48,326 nt of DNA from Allomyces macrogynus ATCC 38327 (GCA_000151295.1 GG745350.1:862860-911185); one strand, 5' to 3'. Positions 1 through 11,122 are shown, counted from the first letter of the stretch. Notes: generated by a model from the sequence alone, not told the origin. Made by a program: numbers and translations.

Positions 1-634
1 ACCCCCGCGCGTTGCTGGAGGGTCATTTCTTCGATGGTTTTCTTTGGGAAAGGGGGGGGGGGGGCCTGAGTGGAGCGGATCCGCAGCGGTTTGCTGACAT
101 CGGGTTTATCGTGTTTATAGGTATACCAGCAGGCCCTCGAGGTCATTGCGCAGGCGTACTGAGGAGTGGATTCGAGAGGAACAGAGGGAACACAAGACGG
201 GTACCGGACCGAGCACGATTTGCGCGCGCTCGCTCATGTTTTTTTTTTTTTTTATCTTCTTGCTTGTCGGGTGGGGCCGAGGTCGGACGGGACGGTGGGG
301 AACCAAAGACCGGTAGGGGCGTGTAGTACCGATTTACCACGCGACGCGGGCCGGCCAAGTGCCAGGAGGGGCCCACGCGTCGCGCGCCGAAATGCAGGCA
401 TCTCTTCTTGCTGTCTTTCGGGGTGTGGATTGTGAAGGACGAGGGTGGCGCTGGGAAACTTCGAGAAACCAACATGGAAAGCAGCGTGGAGAAGCAACGA
501 TCAGAGAGGAAAACGAGAGGTGCAGTCTATTTACCGAAATTCAAAGTGCCCCGATTCATGCAGTCCTCCCTCCCCCCGCATCCGTCGGTCTTGAAACGCG
601 ACCAGCGCGGCAAGGCTCGTCCACACGATGTCAT
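1..634. other. No gene recognised (downstream of PACRG)
   Basis: Short overlapping open frames occur on both strands, but none has a recognisable motif or a convincing splice structure. The stretch contains a G homopolymer near 51-64 and a T run near 239-254. It lies downstream of the PACRG stop, so it probably holds that gene's 3' UTR and intergenic DNA. Confidence 0.5.
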
Positions 635-1510
635 TTAGGTTCGCGACACGACACTACAACGCATGACCAGCGGGATGAGTAAGTTAGTTGGTGTGTTACA
701 GTCGGCGCGAAGCGATCGTCAAGAGCGCACACACGTACCTCTCGTAGGTCGGCACCATGTACTTAATGTTGATGAACGCGTCCTCGCCGCCGTAGAGCTC
801 AAACTTTTCGAGTGTTTCCTGGATCAGGTCGCCAATGTTCTCGCGCTTTTGCTGCGCATAGTAGATGCCGTCGCCGAGGTTCACTACGCGCAGGCACCCA
901 CGTCAGCGAATGGGTGGAGAAGACCGAGGAGACCAAGACGGTACCGTTTTGGTTCTTGAAAAGGTTGAAAATGGGCAGGATCTGACGGTAGTACGGCACG
1001 AGCGCTTCGCCGACCATATCGGCCGACTCGACGAGATGCTGCAAGACCTTGAGCGTCGTGCAAATGACGCGCGGGTTGCGCAGGTTGAGCGCCTCTGTGG
1101 GTTGGATTCCCACGTCGTGCATCAGCTGGTACCCGGACCAGAGCATCCGAAATTGCGGTACCGTACGTACTCTTGATCGGAATAATCAGTTGCGGGACCA
1201 CAGGCAAAATCTTGTCGCCGCCCTTGTCGAGCAAATCATGCACCCCTTGGCGCGCCAAGAACGCGTAGGGTTCCTCGGTCTCGCACAGGCCCGAGAAAAA
1301 CAGCGGCAGGTAGTGGTGGTAGTCGAGTTTCTCGATATCGACTTTCCAGTTGATCTTGTTGCCCGTGCCGTCGTGGTGGACCGCAATGGGAAAGTCGCCG
1401 CGGTCGTAGAGCTTGCGGAAGGTGGATACTTCCTTGGCGTCCTTGTCGCGGCGCTCAAAGGCGCCAGCCTTGGCGGGGCTCGAGCCTTTCGGGGCAAAGA
1501 AGCCGGACAT
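635..1510 (-). CDS. PACRG: PACRG-like axonemal protein (parkin co-regulated gene homologue)
   Basis: PACRG is a conserved protein of motile cilia that sits at the inner junction of the doublet microtubule. Read on the minus strand I place four exons: 1510-1171, 1094-945, 883-739 and 653-635. All introns are GT..AG; the last has a CTAAC branch-like site. The spliced product is about 217 residues and follows the family nearly end to end. Matches include [77 protein letters not shown], then across the second intron [17 protein letters not shown] and [18 protein letters not shown]. The short last exon completes PTYES and stops at the usual place for the family. The start MSGFFAPKG fits the variable N terminus. 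The gene is head to head with the Ede1-like gene. Its presence argues for a flagellated life stage. The exon borders come from alignment to the remembered family and are not tested. Confidence 0.93.
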
Positions 1511-2142
1511 TTGGGGTGCAGGCGGCGGTGGAGGGTGGGCGTAGGGACGACGGAGTGGGGATCTGGCCAAGTGTTGAGCGGGCGAGACGCGGGCGTGGAT
1601 CCGGCACGTCACGACGGGGGATCTGCGTCGACGAGGGTCGTGCGCTGCGGATAGGGCCGGAACAAGGCGAGTGGACAGGCAGGCGAGCGCGCGAGCAGGT
1701 CAGATCGCGAGGAGCGGTGGAGTCGAGGACGCGTCGGCAGGGCAACGTCGCTTCTGCGGGAGACTGGACCGTTTGCGGGTAGTCCCGGCTCGTGGGGCGG
1801 AGTGTGGACGTGCGAACTTGCATCGGCACCGTGCCGGCACGAAACGATGATTTCGCTCGTAAAGAAGGCGGTGGAAGCGTGGGAGACGCTGCCAAACCTG
1901 AATCCGGACGCGAGACGCGTCGTGCCGCCCGTGGATTTCGCGTGACCAGCGGTCCAGCGCGTCGGACCGATCCAACCGCAATGCCGTCGCGACCCACAGC
2001 GCCGTTGGCGACAACGTAGACCGGGAGATCGCGAGCGCGTTCTCGCCACAACTGCGCTAACCACCGCGCGCCACTTGCTGCACTCGCCTCCACCGCCCGC
2101 TCCGAACCCGTCCCGCCGCCCGACCGCACCCGCAGCACCACC
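1511..2142. promoter_or_regulatory. Shared upstream region between PACRG (-) and the Ede1-like gene (+)
   Basis: About 630 bp separate two divergent start codons. Long open frames cross it on both strands, but they look like a by-product of GC-rich sequence and show no protein motif. It must hold both promoters; I see no clear TATA box. Confidence 0.45.
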
Positions 2143-5100
2143 ATGGTCGACGTGCGCTTCACGGCGCAGCCCGCCGACCGCGCCGAATACGAGTCGTGGT
2201 TCACGAATCACGGCGGCAACCTCGCCAACGACGCGATCGCTGTCGACGGCGCGACCGCGTTTTTCCGACAGTCGGGTCTGCCGACACCAGTCCTCTCGGC
2301 CGTCTGGGCCGCTGCCAATCGCTCGCCCAACCCAAGTTCGCTCCGGTTCATCGACTTTGCCGCGGCTGCCAACCTGCTCCTGCAAATCGCGCGCGGCCAG
2401 CTCGCGAGTCCGCCCAACGCGCTGCCGGCCAAGTTTTTCCAGGATGTCGAGGCATTTGCCAAACCCAAGCCGGCCCCCCCAACGGCGTCGTCGGCGAGCA
2501 ATGACTTTGATCCATTTGGGTCCGGTGCGAGATCCATTGCGTCGCATCCGTCGAACGCGCCCGCGTCCGCGGCGCCGAGATCCGCCGTTGGCGGCAACAT
2601 CACGACCAACCTCTCAGCATTGCTCTTTGACGACGCGCCCAATGCCAGTGGCGTGATGCTTACGCCGCACGCTGCGACGTCGCATGACGCGTCTCGCGCG
2701 GGCGGGCCTTCGCCGATCTCGCTCCACCGCACGGGTCCGTCACCTCTGACACCCTTGCAGCCGCAGTCGACGGGCGCGTCGACAATGCTCGGCGGTGGGT
2801 CTACGACCACGATTGGACGGCCTGGGATGGGCTTGCCGCCTGCGCGCAGCATGACGACCAACGCGCCGCCCATGATCCCCGCGCAACGGCCGGGAAGTGC
2901 GGCCGCGACGGTACCCATGGCAGCGCCGACAAGCAGCACGTCGACGGCGGCAGCGGCGTGGGCCGTGCCGCCCGAAAAGCAGCAGTTGTACGGCGGGTAC
3001 TTTGCCGACGTGGACGTGGGCAAGAAGGGGTTCGCGACCGGTGCGTTTCCCATTTTTTCTCTCCCTCCCGTTCCTTCCCCTCACCAAAACTCACCTTCAA
3101 CGCATCGATAGCCAACGAATGCTACGACTTCTTCCTGAAATCCAGACCTTCCCGGCCCGCCCGACCTCCGCCACGTCTGGGCCCTCGTGACCGCGCTCGA
3201 CCCGCACCCGTCCCCGCAACCGCAACTCAAGCGCGACGAATTCATTCTCGCCATGCACCTGATCATGGACCGGCTCGCGGGCCACGCCATCCCGGACCCG
3301 TTGCCGACAGACCTGATCCCGCCCGCACGCCGGACGGCGTCGCCGCCCTTGGCCATGGCCTCGGCCGCGAAAAACGCGTCAATCGTGTCGCTCGCTCCGA
3401 CGCCGCCGAATCCCGTCGCGCCGACCTCGTTTGATGAAATTATTGGCGGTAGTGGGAGTAGTGGTGCACCTGCGGCCGCGGCGTCGGCGCTCGGTGGAAT
3501 CGGGTTGTTGGCGGGGCTGGGGGCGACGACGGCGGCCGGGCGGGCCGGGTCGCCTGCGACGCCCGCAACGGCCACGGCGGCGGCGAGAGGACCAACTCCG
3601 AGTGCACCGAGTGCGTCGATGTCGATGGCCGGCGGGCCCGGGTCGTTTGGCAGTTTCCCGGCTTTGAATCTCGGCGGCGGATCTGGCGCGCCGTCGTCGG
3701 CCGCCGTGTCGCAGTTACCGGAAGCGCAAGAACTCGCGCAGCTCACGAGCAAGACCGAGGCCCTGTCGTTGCACCGGATCGAAACGACCAACTTAATCAA
3801 CGCCCTCTCGATTGAGAAGCAGAACCTGACGATCCGGCTCGGTCAAGTCAAGGCCGCGCATGACGCCGAGCAGCAGTTACTCGACTCGCTCAAGACGACG
3901 TTCGAGACGGAACGGAAAGCCGTCGACACGCTCAAGGACGAAGTGCTGGCCCTCGAGCGTGCGCGGCAAGAGATTATCGCCGAAAAAGCCAGCTTGAGCG
4001 ACCAAATGACCGCGCATCGCCAGGACGCCGAGAACGCGCGCAACCGCATTGTCGCGCTCAACTTTGAAATCAATACGATGCGCCAGGAATTGGTGGGTCT
4101 GCGCGCGCAAGCCGCGCGGGAAAAGGAGAACGCCGAGTTTAACGCGCAGTCGGTGCAGAATATTGAGGAGACTAAGGGCGCGATTGCGGGCCAGGTCGAG
4201 GACGAGCGCCGGATACGCGCGAATATGCCGCCCCCGCCAGTACCGGCGCAGCGGCCCACGCAAGTGGTGGCGCCGGTCGCGACGCACGCTACGGGCGGGA
4301 GCAGTGTGTCGGCGGGTACATCGCGCAGTGCGACGACGGCGCCCGTGGCCGCGCACGCGACGGGCGGGAGCACGTTTTCGCGCCCGATCCCCGCGGCTGC
4401 GGCAGCGCCCGTGTTCGCGCACACGACGGGCGGGAGCACGTTTTCGACGACTTCCGGCCGGTCCCCCGTGGGCCACGGTGTGGGTAGCCCGCTCGCGATG
4501 CCATCGGGCACCGCCGCGTCCCTGACCGGGTCGGCTTCATTTGATCCGTTCGCCACCACCGAGACTGCGCCTACGCCGGCACCGGCGCCGCGCCCGCGGT
4601 CACTCGACCAGCTGCGGTCAACGTCGCCAACGACTACTAGTATCCGTTCATTTGAACAGGCGTTCCCGTCGCCGTCGAAGCTCGGGACCGTCGTGTCGAC
4701 GTCCCCCGTGGCCACGGTGGTATCCGTGCCAACGCCGGCGCGCGCAACGAGCGACGACGATGTCCCGGACGAGTACAAGAGCGAGTTTGATGCGTTTGCG
4801 TTCAACTTCCCGCCCGTCTCCCCGCCGGGAGCGGCAGGGTCGCCGAGTGCCGTGCCCGCGGTGGCGGCGCACGACCCGTTTGCGACTATGGGTGCGGCCA
4901 CGGTGCCGGCAGTGCCTGCAAGTGGTACGGCGTCGCCCGGTGCCGCGGCGTGGGGCACCGACTTTGATCCGTTTGGGGCACCGGGTGCCGCTTCGGCGCC
5001 CGTGTCTGCGGCGCCGGCCTCCTCGGCGCCGGCCGCGCCGTTTGACGACCCGTTTGCCGCGCTCAGTGCGCCCACGTCGGCGCCAGCTGCTTTCGGTGCG

Positions 5101-5334
5101 CCCGTGGGTGTGGACGACGCGTTTGATCCGTTTGCCGCGCCCTCTGCGGCACCGGCTTCGTTGGCGCCGGCGTTGCCTGGGCGGCCGGTCGGGACGCCGC
5201 CACCGGCGGACGCGGTCGCGGCGGTCATGGCGCTCGGGTTCTCGCACGACCAGGCGGTGAGTGCGCTCAAGCGGTACGATAACGATCCGGGCAAGGCGAG
5301 CAATTATTTGATTGACGAGGCGGCCAAGCAGTAA
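2143..5334 (+). CDS. EDE1: Ede1/Eps15-like endocytic scaffold (EH domains, coiled coil, DPF motifs, UBA)
   Basis: Early endocytic scaffold of the Ede1/Eps15 type, expected to act at clathrin-coated sites on the plasma membrane. Two exons, 2143-3040 and 3112-5334, give about 1,039 residues. Domains in order: EH1 in the first ~100 residues (AFFRQSGLPTPVLSAVWAAA); a Ser/Ala/Pro-rich linker with FDPFG; EH2 spanning the intron (YFADVDVGKKGFATG, then ANECYDFFLKS, DLRHVWALVTALD, RDEFILAMHLI); a coiled coil encoded near 3718-4200; a Pro/Ala/Thr-rich tail with repeated DPF motifs (SFDPFATTE, HDPFATM, FDPFGAPG, DDPFAAL, FDPFAAP), the AP-2-binding type; and a C-terminal UBA (VAAVMALGFSHDQAVSALKRY). Yeast Ede1 has three EH domains and two are visible here. 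Oddity: within EH2 the frame must shift at about 3143-3146, where one surplus base lies between FFLKS and DLPGPPDLRHVW. As written the frame breaks there, from a sequencing error or a real mutation. Confidence 0.88.
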
Positions 5335-5509
5335 GTGATGATGAACGGGCGGGATTTTTATCTTTTTCGGTCGTGGCGTGGCGAGCGTGTGGAGAAACGA
5401 CTAGTCTGGGGAAAGACACCAACATGAATACCAAATCAGGTCGGGTTCTATTTTGGTATGGATGGTGTCTAAAAAAGTGCGCAAACGAGTCTTCCGCTTC
5501 CCTGTCCAC

Positions 5510-6733
5510 TCATAACGCTTGCGACATGGTTGCTGTCGGCAGCGGTCCCGGTACGGTCAAATCGACGACGAGCGGCGCCGTGGATACAGCCGGGTCTGCC
5601 GCAACACTGCTCGCCGACCGTCGACGCGCCGACCCCACCCCCTCATCCGCAGCCAGCGACGCGACCCGCGGCAGCCGCACGGCGCTCGACTGCGCACACG
5701 TCCCCGCCGCGTCCACCCCCTCGGTACATGCCACATTCCACTCCACCAGCGCATCCAGCGCGCGCGTAAACCCCGGCGCATCAAGCGCAACGACGACCGG
5801 CGGCTTGGACCGTGACACGAGCCGGACCGACCTGAGACCGGCCCCCACGGCGGCGAGCGGCGGGACCAGGACCAGATCGAGCGCGTCGTCGTCGACCACA
5901 TGCTCGTGCGCGACGATATCGTCGTGCGTGATCGACCGGAACGGTAGCTGAACGGTCAAGGTCCGCCCTTCGATCGTGACCGCGACCAAGTGCAGCGCGT
6001 GCATGATCCGCGCGGCGTACACGACCGCGAGAATCGCGAGTCCCGCTGCGAGGGCCGACGCTGCCGTGACCGCCGCGGGGTGCAACCCGGCATCGATCGC
6101 CGCAGTGACAAGCACGCGCGCATTCCCCGCCACATGGGCCGCGTAGTACCCTGACCCAGCCGCAACAAGCGCGAGTTCAATCCGCATCGCAGTTGCAACC
6201 CCCACCACTATCCACACGGCAAGGACGTCAACGGCCGCGTATGCGGCAAACGGCGCGAGCAGCACCGCAACCAGCGCCGCATTCTGTGCGCCCGGGTCGG
6301 TAAACTCCTTTTCGATCCACGCCGACAGCGAGGGCAATGCCGACCGGCACGTCGCGTGCGATCTCGAGTGTGCGGTGCAAATGACGTGAATTTGCGCGGC
6401 CATGGCGAGGAAGACGGCGAGTTGAATGATTGCCCAAGCGGTCAATTTACGCTGCAGGGCCGTCGTGGACGGAAGGGCGTAGAAGTCGGTCCGGGCTGGC
6501 GCGGTTGGCGGATACCGCGAGGGTTTGTTGAGGAGTGGGGTTGATTGCGATTGTTGTTGCGCGGCGGTCAACGCGCGGACCGGTTGGTACGGCGGGGGTG
6601 GGGCGGGCAGGTCTTCGGCGGGGAACGATGAGTAGGAGGGCGGGCGAGTTGAGGCCGCGGAGCTGCCGCCAAAAAGCGACGAGAGCGACGCCATGCGCCG
6701 CGGGTAACCGCTGGAAGTTGACATGGCCTGCAT
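5510..6733 (-). CDS. Multipass membrane protein of unknown function
   Basis: One uninterrupted frame of 407 residues (404 if the second Met at 6724, MSTSSGYPRR, is used). The N-terminal ~90 residues are Ser/Pro-rich and probably cytosolic, with PPSYSS and PPPPYQP. Hydrophobic segments follow: LTAWAIIQLAVFLAMAAQIH, then a long stretch around ALVAVLLAPFAAYAAVDVLA and WIVVGVATAM, then ALAAGLAILAVVYAARIMHA. I count four or five membrane spans. The C-terminal third is soluble (VTIEGRTLTVQLPFRSITHD, then RSVRLVSRSKPPVVVALDA) and has the alternating pattern of a beta-rich domain, possibly PH-like; that is a guess. I do not recognise the family. It is convergent with the Ede1-like gene (175 bp apart) and divergent from the SPAG8-like gene. 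Confidence 0.7.
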   Translation of the reverse strand: MQAMSTSSGYPRRMASLSSLFGGSSAASTRPPSYSSFPAEDLPAPPPPYQPVRALTAAQQQSQSTPLLNKPSRYPPTAPARTDFYALPSTTALQRKLTAWAIIQLAVFLAMAAQIHVICTAHSRSHATCRSALPSLSAWIEKEFTDPGAQNAALVAVLLAPFAAYAAVDVLAVWIVVGVATAMRIELALVAAGSGYYAAHVAGNARVLVTAAIDAGLHPAAVTAASALAAGLAILAVVYAARIMHALHLVAVTIEGRTLTVQLPFRSITHDDIVAHEHVVDDDALDLVLVPPLAAVGAGLRSVRLVSRSKPPVVVALDAPGFTRALDALVEWNVACTEGVDAAGTCAQSSAVRLPRVASLAADEGVGSARRRSASSVAADPAVSTAPLVVDLTVPGPLPTATMSQAL

Positions 6734-7403
6734 GGGGGGCGCCGGCGCGACGAGGACGATGGGGTGTGGGAGGTCACTTGTTGGGGAGGACGTCGAGGGC
6801 CGTCATAGCAAGCACGGGTCGGGCGCCATGGGAAGCGGTGGAGAGGGTCGAGAACGAGGAAAGTGGGGTGGATCGGGAACTAGCGCGCGACGACGGCAAG
6901 GTGCTGTTGGACTGTCGAGGATTATGAGGTCGCGGGTGTCGTTGTCGATGCGACTTCGAAACGACAGAGCAGGAGCTCCGTGTTACCGACTGCCTCGCGA
7001 GTGCAACGGAAAAGTTGCGGCAAGCCGTGAGCGCGGCAGTGAGAAGCTGCAGACGACAAGCAGCTGACGACAAGCAGTGAGTCGAGAAGGGCAACGACAT
7101 TGGTCATGATCAAACACTCTTAACGCGGTCACGACAAATCACGCGATCGCGCTTTGGGCCTCCCTGCGAACGCCTTCGACTTTTGATCGTGATTTGTGAT
7201 TTGTCGCCGTTGATCACAACCATCGCTGCGGTCCGATCCGCTTCATTTCTCCAACCCGCCCTCCCCTCCGCTTCCAACTTGCTGCAGCGCGATCAAGCAT
7301 TTTGCCAACCTCCGCGCTGCGATCAGCCGACGCCTCGCGCCCCTAGAAACCAACCTGCACCCCTCGATTACTACTCCGTGACCTGTTTCCCGACACCACC
7401 GCC
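6734..7403. promoter_or_regulatory. Divergent upstream region between the membrane protein and the SPAG8-like gene
   Basis: About 670 bp without a supportable gene. It contains GATC-rich sequence around 7110-7330 and no clear TATA box. Both promoters must lie here. Confidence 0.4.
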
Positions 7404-8259
7404 ATGTTCCTCAAGGACACCCCGTGGAACCAGCACGGCGGCGTCGGCGCAACGCTGCTGCACAACTGGGTCGAAGAGCGTGCCGTCGGTGCTGACCGCA
7501 TCATCAAGGAGCGCGCTGTGCCCTTCATTTCCCAGCGGGGGCATGCCGTACGTCCTCGTTGCAGCTGCCGATGAAGCAATGCCGGCGTGTCTTGACCAAC
7601 CTGTCGTATCTCCTGCAGGATATCCTGACCCAAGACCCGCGCGAGGACCCCAAGACCAAGTTTGTGACCGTTTCGCGCATCGCCTACAAGCCGTCCGACT
7701 CGGCTTCGGCCAAGCGCCGCGGTTCACCCGGCGCGCCCGGCAAGCTCAAAACGCTTAAAGAGCGCGCGTGGACGCTCGAGGCCGTGTATGTTCTCAGTCT
7801 CGGCAGCCTCTCATCCTCTCTCTTCGCATCGGCTCACCCCTCCTCCTTTCCACCCTTCCCAGCGATCAACTGCGACCGAAAACCGTCGCGCACCCACCAA
7901 CCTTCGAATCCACGACCGCAGCGTCCTACTTCTCGAGCGACTTTGAGCCGGCCCTCTCGCCGAACCGTCGCCCGCCGGCCGCCGCCCAGGCCCCCAAGGG
8001 AATTCTCGAAGTGCCGATCACGTTCTGGTCGCACGGTGCCGCGCGCGGCGGGCACACGGTCTATGCGTCGACGCCGCACGGGTTACACCCAGAGTCGCAC
8101 GTGCGCACGTGCATTGTGGGCCATTCGGCAGTGCCTGGGTCGGTCGTCGACGCGAAGCCCGCGCTCGTGCATGTCGCGGGCCGCACGGCGTCGTTTGGCC
8201 GGCACGTGGATTTCTCGATGCCGATTGCCGAGAACGTCAAGGCGCCCAATAAACCGTAG
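7404..8259 (+). CDS. SPAG8: SPAG8-like ciliary microtubule-associated protein
   Basis: Three exons, 7404-7547, 7619-7785 and 7863-8259, with introns GTACGT..TGCAG and GTATGT..CCCAG, give a 235-residue protein. The N terminus has GVGATLLHNWVEERA, followed after the first intron by RGHADILTQD. These match the LLHNWxEERA and GHxGLLT blocks that I recall from animal SPAG8, a protein of the axonemal doublet lumen. The C-terminal part has ITFWSHGAARGG and FGRHVDFSMPIAENV, resembling the TFW and FxxxxxFSxPV blocks of that family. Both junctions keep the conserved blocks in frame, which supports the exon choice. There is no signal peptide or membrane segment. A role inside ciliary doublets is inferred from the family. 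With PACRG about 6 kb away, this is the second axonemal gene in the window. The family call is from memory of motifs; another short microtubule inner protein is the main alternative. Confidence 0.7.
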
Positions 8260-9467
8260 GTGGGTGGTGGTGACAAGGATTGGTTGTCGGTGGAGAAGGA
8301 AGGGATGGGTGGATAAAGCGGAATGAGACTTGCGGAAGACGACTTGGACCGAATGGAAGGACGGGGCCCGGTGCACTGCGGTCTGCGCATTGTTGGGAAT
8401 GGGATTCTTGATTGGCAAGAGACTCAGCGGCTGGCGTAAGAAATAGAATAGTTGCGACTGAGCAAGGAGGATACATAGACTCACAATGAGAACATGTCAG
8501 GAAAAGCGCGACGCTGTGAATCGTTGATCGGGTTGGGATGCCATTGTGGACCAGGCACCCGGACTAACGTCAGCAAGAAGCTACAGAGGGGAGGCGTACA
8601 TCAAAAACAGGTCGAATCATCGCCTCCATCATTCGCTGACCCACCCCGCGATGCTTTTGATTCATTTTGGCCAGCACCACCGCCCTTCGTTCTGCAGCAG
8701 CCCGCCTATAACGAGCTGAAGTGGTTAGCAAGGGAGTGCACCAGAGTTGGCGTCTTGTCCCATAACATCCACCCATGCTTCAACCCGTTCGCGGCGGTGA
8801 GATCGCCAGGTCCTTGCTTTTTGCTCCTTTTTGTCTCTTTCAGGCTCAACGACCTTTCCGTGCGGGCTTGTGCTGAATGCATTCTCGCAGCGCCTGATAG
8901 CTTCAAGTCAGTCAGTAGAAGGAAATGACATTCGACTGGGGAAATGCCGCTGCTGCTACTTGCATGATTCCACTAGACAGGATTGTGGTCACTGTAAGTC
9001 TCTGGCCGAACAAAAGGTTCATTCACGATTTCATGTCATGCTCTTGAGGCCCAGATTTGTGATTGCCCTTGACCACTGAAGGGACAGGGTCAGCGAGCTG
9101 TATTTCCTGTGAGTTCCCCACGCCAAAACCACCGACCCCGCCAGAAGATGGTTATGCGTGTGCCGAATCTGTAATGGAGGTGGTCAGAGTTCGTGCAGCG
9201 TGAATAACAACCTGGTCACAATGCAATGGGTCCTCCTTGGCCACACGCACAGTGATGGGCACTAGAACCTGAGAAACGAATCTGAGCCCTCGATAACACT
9301 CAATCTGCGGATCTCATTTCTCGGAGCCAGCTCCAAGTGTGCATTTTGAAGGACAACTACAACGCTGCACAGACTTTGGGGATGAGAAGGGGCAGCAGGA
9401 AGAATGAAATGTGAACAAAAATAACCCAATTTCCGTCAAGCTCACACCGATGCACCGATATCCCTCC
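8260..9467. other. Convergent intergenic region, no supported gene
   Basis: About 1.2 kb between the convergent SPAG8-like and F-box-like genes. Base composition is more even than in the neighbouring genes. A 144-codon frame at 8494-8928 has no recognisable motif, no coding-like third-position GC bias and no splice partner, so I do not call it. The 3' UTRs of both genes must lie here. Confidence 0.5.
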
Positions 9468-10790
9468 TCAAGAACCCATCGCGTCTGTCTCACCTTCTGT
9501 CCGCGACGGCTCGTCACGCGGCGAATAGAGAAACTCCAGGTCCGTATAATCCGGACCAGGTACGTTGCTGCGCAGCTCGAAAGGCGCCATATTGCACACC
9601 GTGCCGATCATGAGAAATGTGCGGCACGCTGATACGTTCCATCGTGTGCAGAACCAGCTCGACCAACATGGCTGGCGACGCGCGGACCAGGTGCGTGAGG
9701 AGCTGTGGGTGGGCGGCAACACGCTCATCGACGCGCACGTGTACGAGCTCGGGGAACGGCGCAGCCATGAGCGGGTAGAGGGCCGCGTATTTGGCGTTGG
9801 GGAAGAGCGACAGCCGGCGAAGGTTATCACGAGGAATAGCAGCGAAAATCGCCGCTTTTCTTGGTGCTGGCCAGGACCTCCAAACTCGAGCGAGAGGTCT
9901 TCGAGACGCGGGAGTTTGGAGAGGAGGAATGTCAAGTTCAAGTCAGTCTTCATGATCCCGTCCACCTTGATGTACAACCCGTGCAGAGACGTGTCGGAAA
10001 TACTCGCGAAAAAGTTGGCCCACAGCGCCTGCTGCCTAGGGTCAGAGAGTAGCCACACGCACGCGTAGAGCTCGTCGACAGCAGGTGGATAATATTGGTT
10101 GAGGAGTGGGCGGGTGCCTTGCATCGCGAACCGGCGGATCGATGAGACCCAAGAGGTAATCGGCAAGAGGATGCGCACGGGCACCACAGCCCGCTCCGCG
10201 TCAGACGAAATTGCTTTGGGCGGAACTGGCGCCGCAAGTAGGAACAAGTGAGGGCGACGGCGCAGCGCGGGCACGGCCTGAGAACAACGATAAGTGGGTA
10301 CAACGAGAGCGGGTGCAAGCTCAGCAAATCGCGCCGACTGGGCAAACTGAGACAACGCGTCAAAGCTGACCTGGAGCGGACACACGAGGGTGGCAACGTG
10401 AACTGTGCCAGCAGATTTATCATTCACGCCGCTTCCGTAGCTACCGTCCTGGTCGCTGCTGCTATTGGTCGTACGACTTGCGGGGTCGATGGCTTCGAGA
10501 AAAGCACATCGCGACACGCGTCGCAGACACACGTCGATGCAGGTCGAAAAGACGCGCGGCGACGACCATGCGAGGGAAAGAAGGGCTGGCTCGTCGAGTG
10601 CGTGCACGGTCGAGGCAATGACAGAGAGGACCTCGTAGGGCAGACCCTCGAGTACGCTTGTGGGCGGGCCAGTCGGGTGCAGACCATGATCCTTGTGATG
10701 AGTTGGCTCGACGGTTGGCATGGCTGCTTTCGTCTCAATGACGCCAGTCGGCGCCTCGGTCGGATGCACTGTCTGCGTCGAGTCGTCCAT
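9468..10790 (-). CDS. F-box-like protein
   Basis: Open frame of 440 residues starting MDDSTQTVHPTEAPTG. After a ~45-residue variable N terminus comes an F-box-like motif, VLEGLPYEVLSVIASTVHAL followed by EPALLSLAWSSPRVF. F-box proteins are usually substrate adaptors of SCF ubiquitin ligases. The rest has the leucine-spaced look of F-box C-terminal regions (FLLSKLPRLEDLSLEFGG). Oddity: between about 9870 and 9630 the coding-like sequence moves to another frame (NLRRLSLFPNAKYAALYPL, PFPELVHVRVDERV, MLVELVLHTMERISV). It then returns to the first frame for VCNMAPFELRSNVPGPDY and the stop. The shifts map to about 9850-9880 (AAAA/TTTT runs) and about 9620-9630. I found no plausible intron for either, so compensating indels or sequencing errors are likely. 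The F-box call is moderate and the substrate is unknown. Confidence 0.55.
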   Translation of the reverse strand: MDDSTQTVHPTEAPTGVIETKAAMPTVEPTHHKDHGLHPTGPPTSVLEGLPYEVLSVIASTVHALDEPALLSLAWSSPRVFSTCIDVCLRRVSRCAFLEAIDPASRTTNSSSDQDGSYGSGVNDKSAGTVHVATLVCPLQVSFDALSQFAQSARFAELAPALVVPTYRCSQAVPALRRRPHLFLLAAPVPPKAISSDAERAVVPVRILLPITSWVSSIRRFAMQGTRPLLNQYYPPAVDELYACVWLLSDPRQQALWANFFASISDTSLHGLYIKVDGIMKTDLNLTFLLSKLPRLEDLSLEFGGPGQHQEKRRFSLLFLVITFAGCRSSPTPNTRPSTRSWLRRSPSSYTCASMSVLPPTHSSSRTWSARRQPCWSSWFCTRWNVSACRTFLMIGTVCNMAPFELRSNVPGPDYTDLEFLYSPRDEPSRTEGETDAMGS

Positions 10791-11122
10791 GGTTGAAGTT
10801 GATGACCATTCTGTGGTCGTGAGTGGTGCTCAACGTGGATCGAAGAAAGACAACCGCGGCGGAGAAAGCCACGTCACAGACACGTGGACAACGCGTGCAG
10901 TAATGCGGGGCATGCGAGACGGGCGTGCATGTTCGTTGTCGTCACGCGCTACGTTTTCGTGCTGTCGCGTGTTTTCCCAGCGCTCCGCGTCCTGCACCAC
11001 GCGCGCCGGCGGCACGTCCTCTGTCTCTTGCTGCAACCGCACCCATTACGCTCGACACGCTCCACTCGCGCCGGTCCGCCCACCAAGTCTGCACGATCAC
11101 ACCCGCTCAGCCCGCCAATACC
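10791..11122. promoter_or_regulatory. Divergent upstream region
   Basis: About 330 bp between the F-box-like start (-) and the hypothetical protein start at 11123 (+). The plus-strand frame stays open back to 10925, but that part is Pro/Arg/Ala-rich and shows no conserved motif, so it is treated as 5' leader. Confidence 0.35.

Noticed and set aside
1609..2547. 312-codon minus-strand frame over the PACRG/Ede1-like promoter
   Set aside because: Arg/Gly-rich shadow that overlaps the EH1 coding sequence on the other strand; typical of GC-rich DNA.
4648..5247. Arg-rich frames on both strands in the Ede1-like tail
   Set aside because: Shadows of the Ala/Pro/DPF-rich coding sequence.
8494..8928. 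Possible 144-residue gene
   Set aside because: No motif, no codon bias like the neighbours and no splice signals; it lies in a convergent 3' region.
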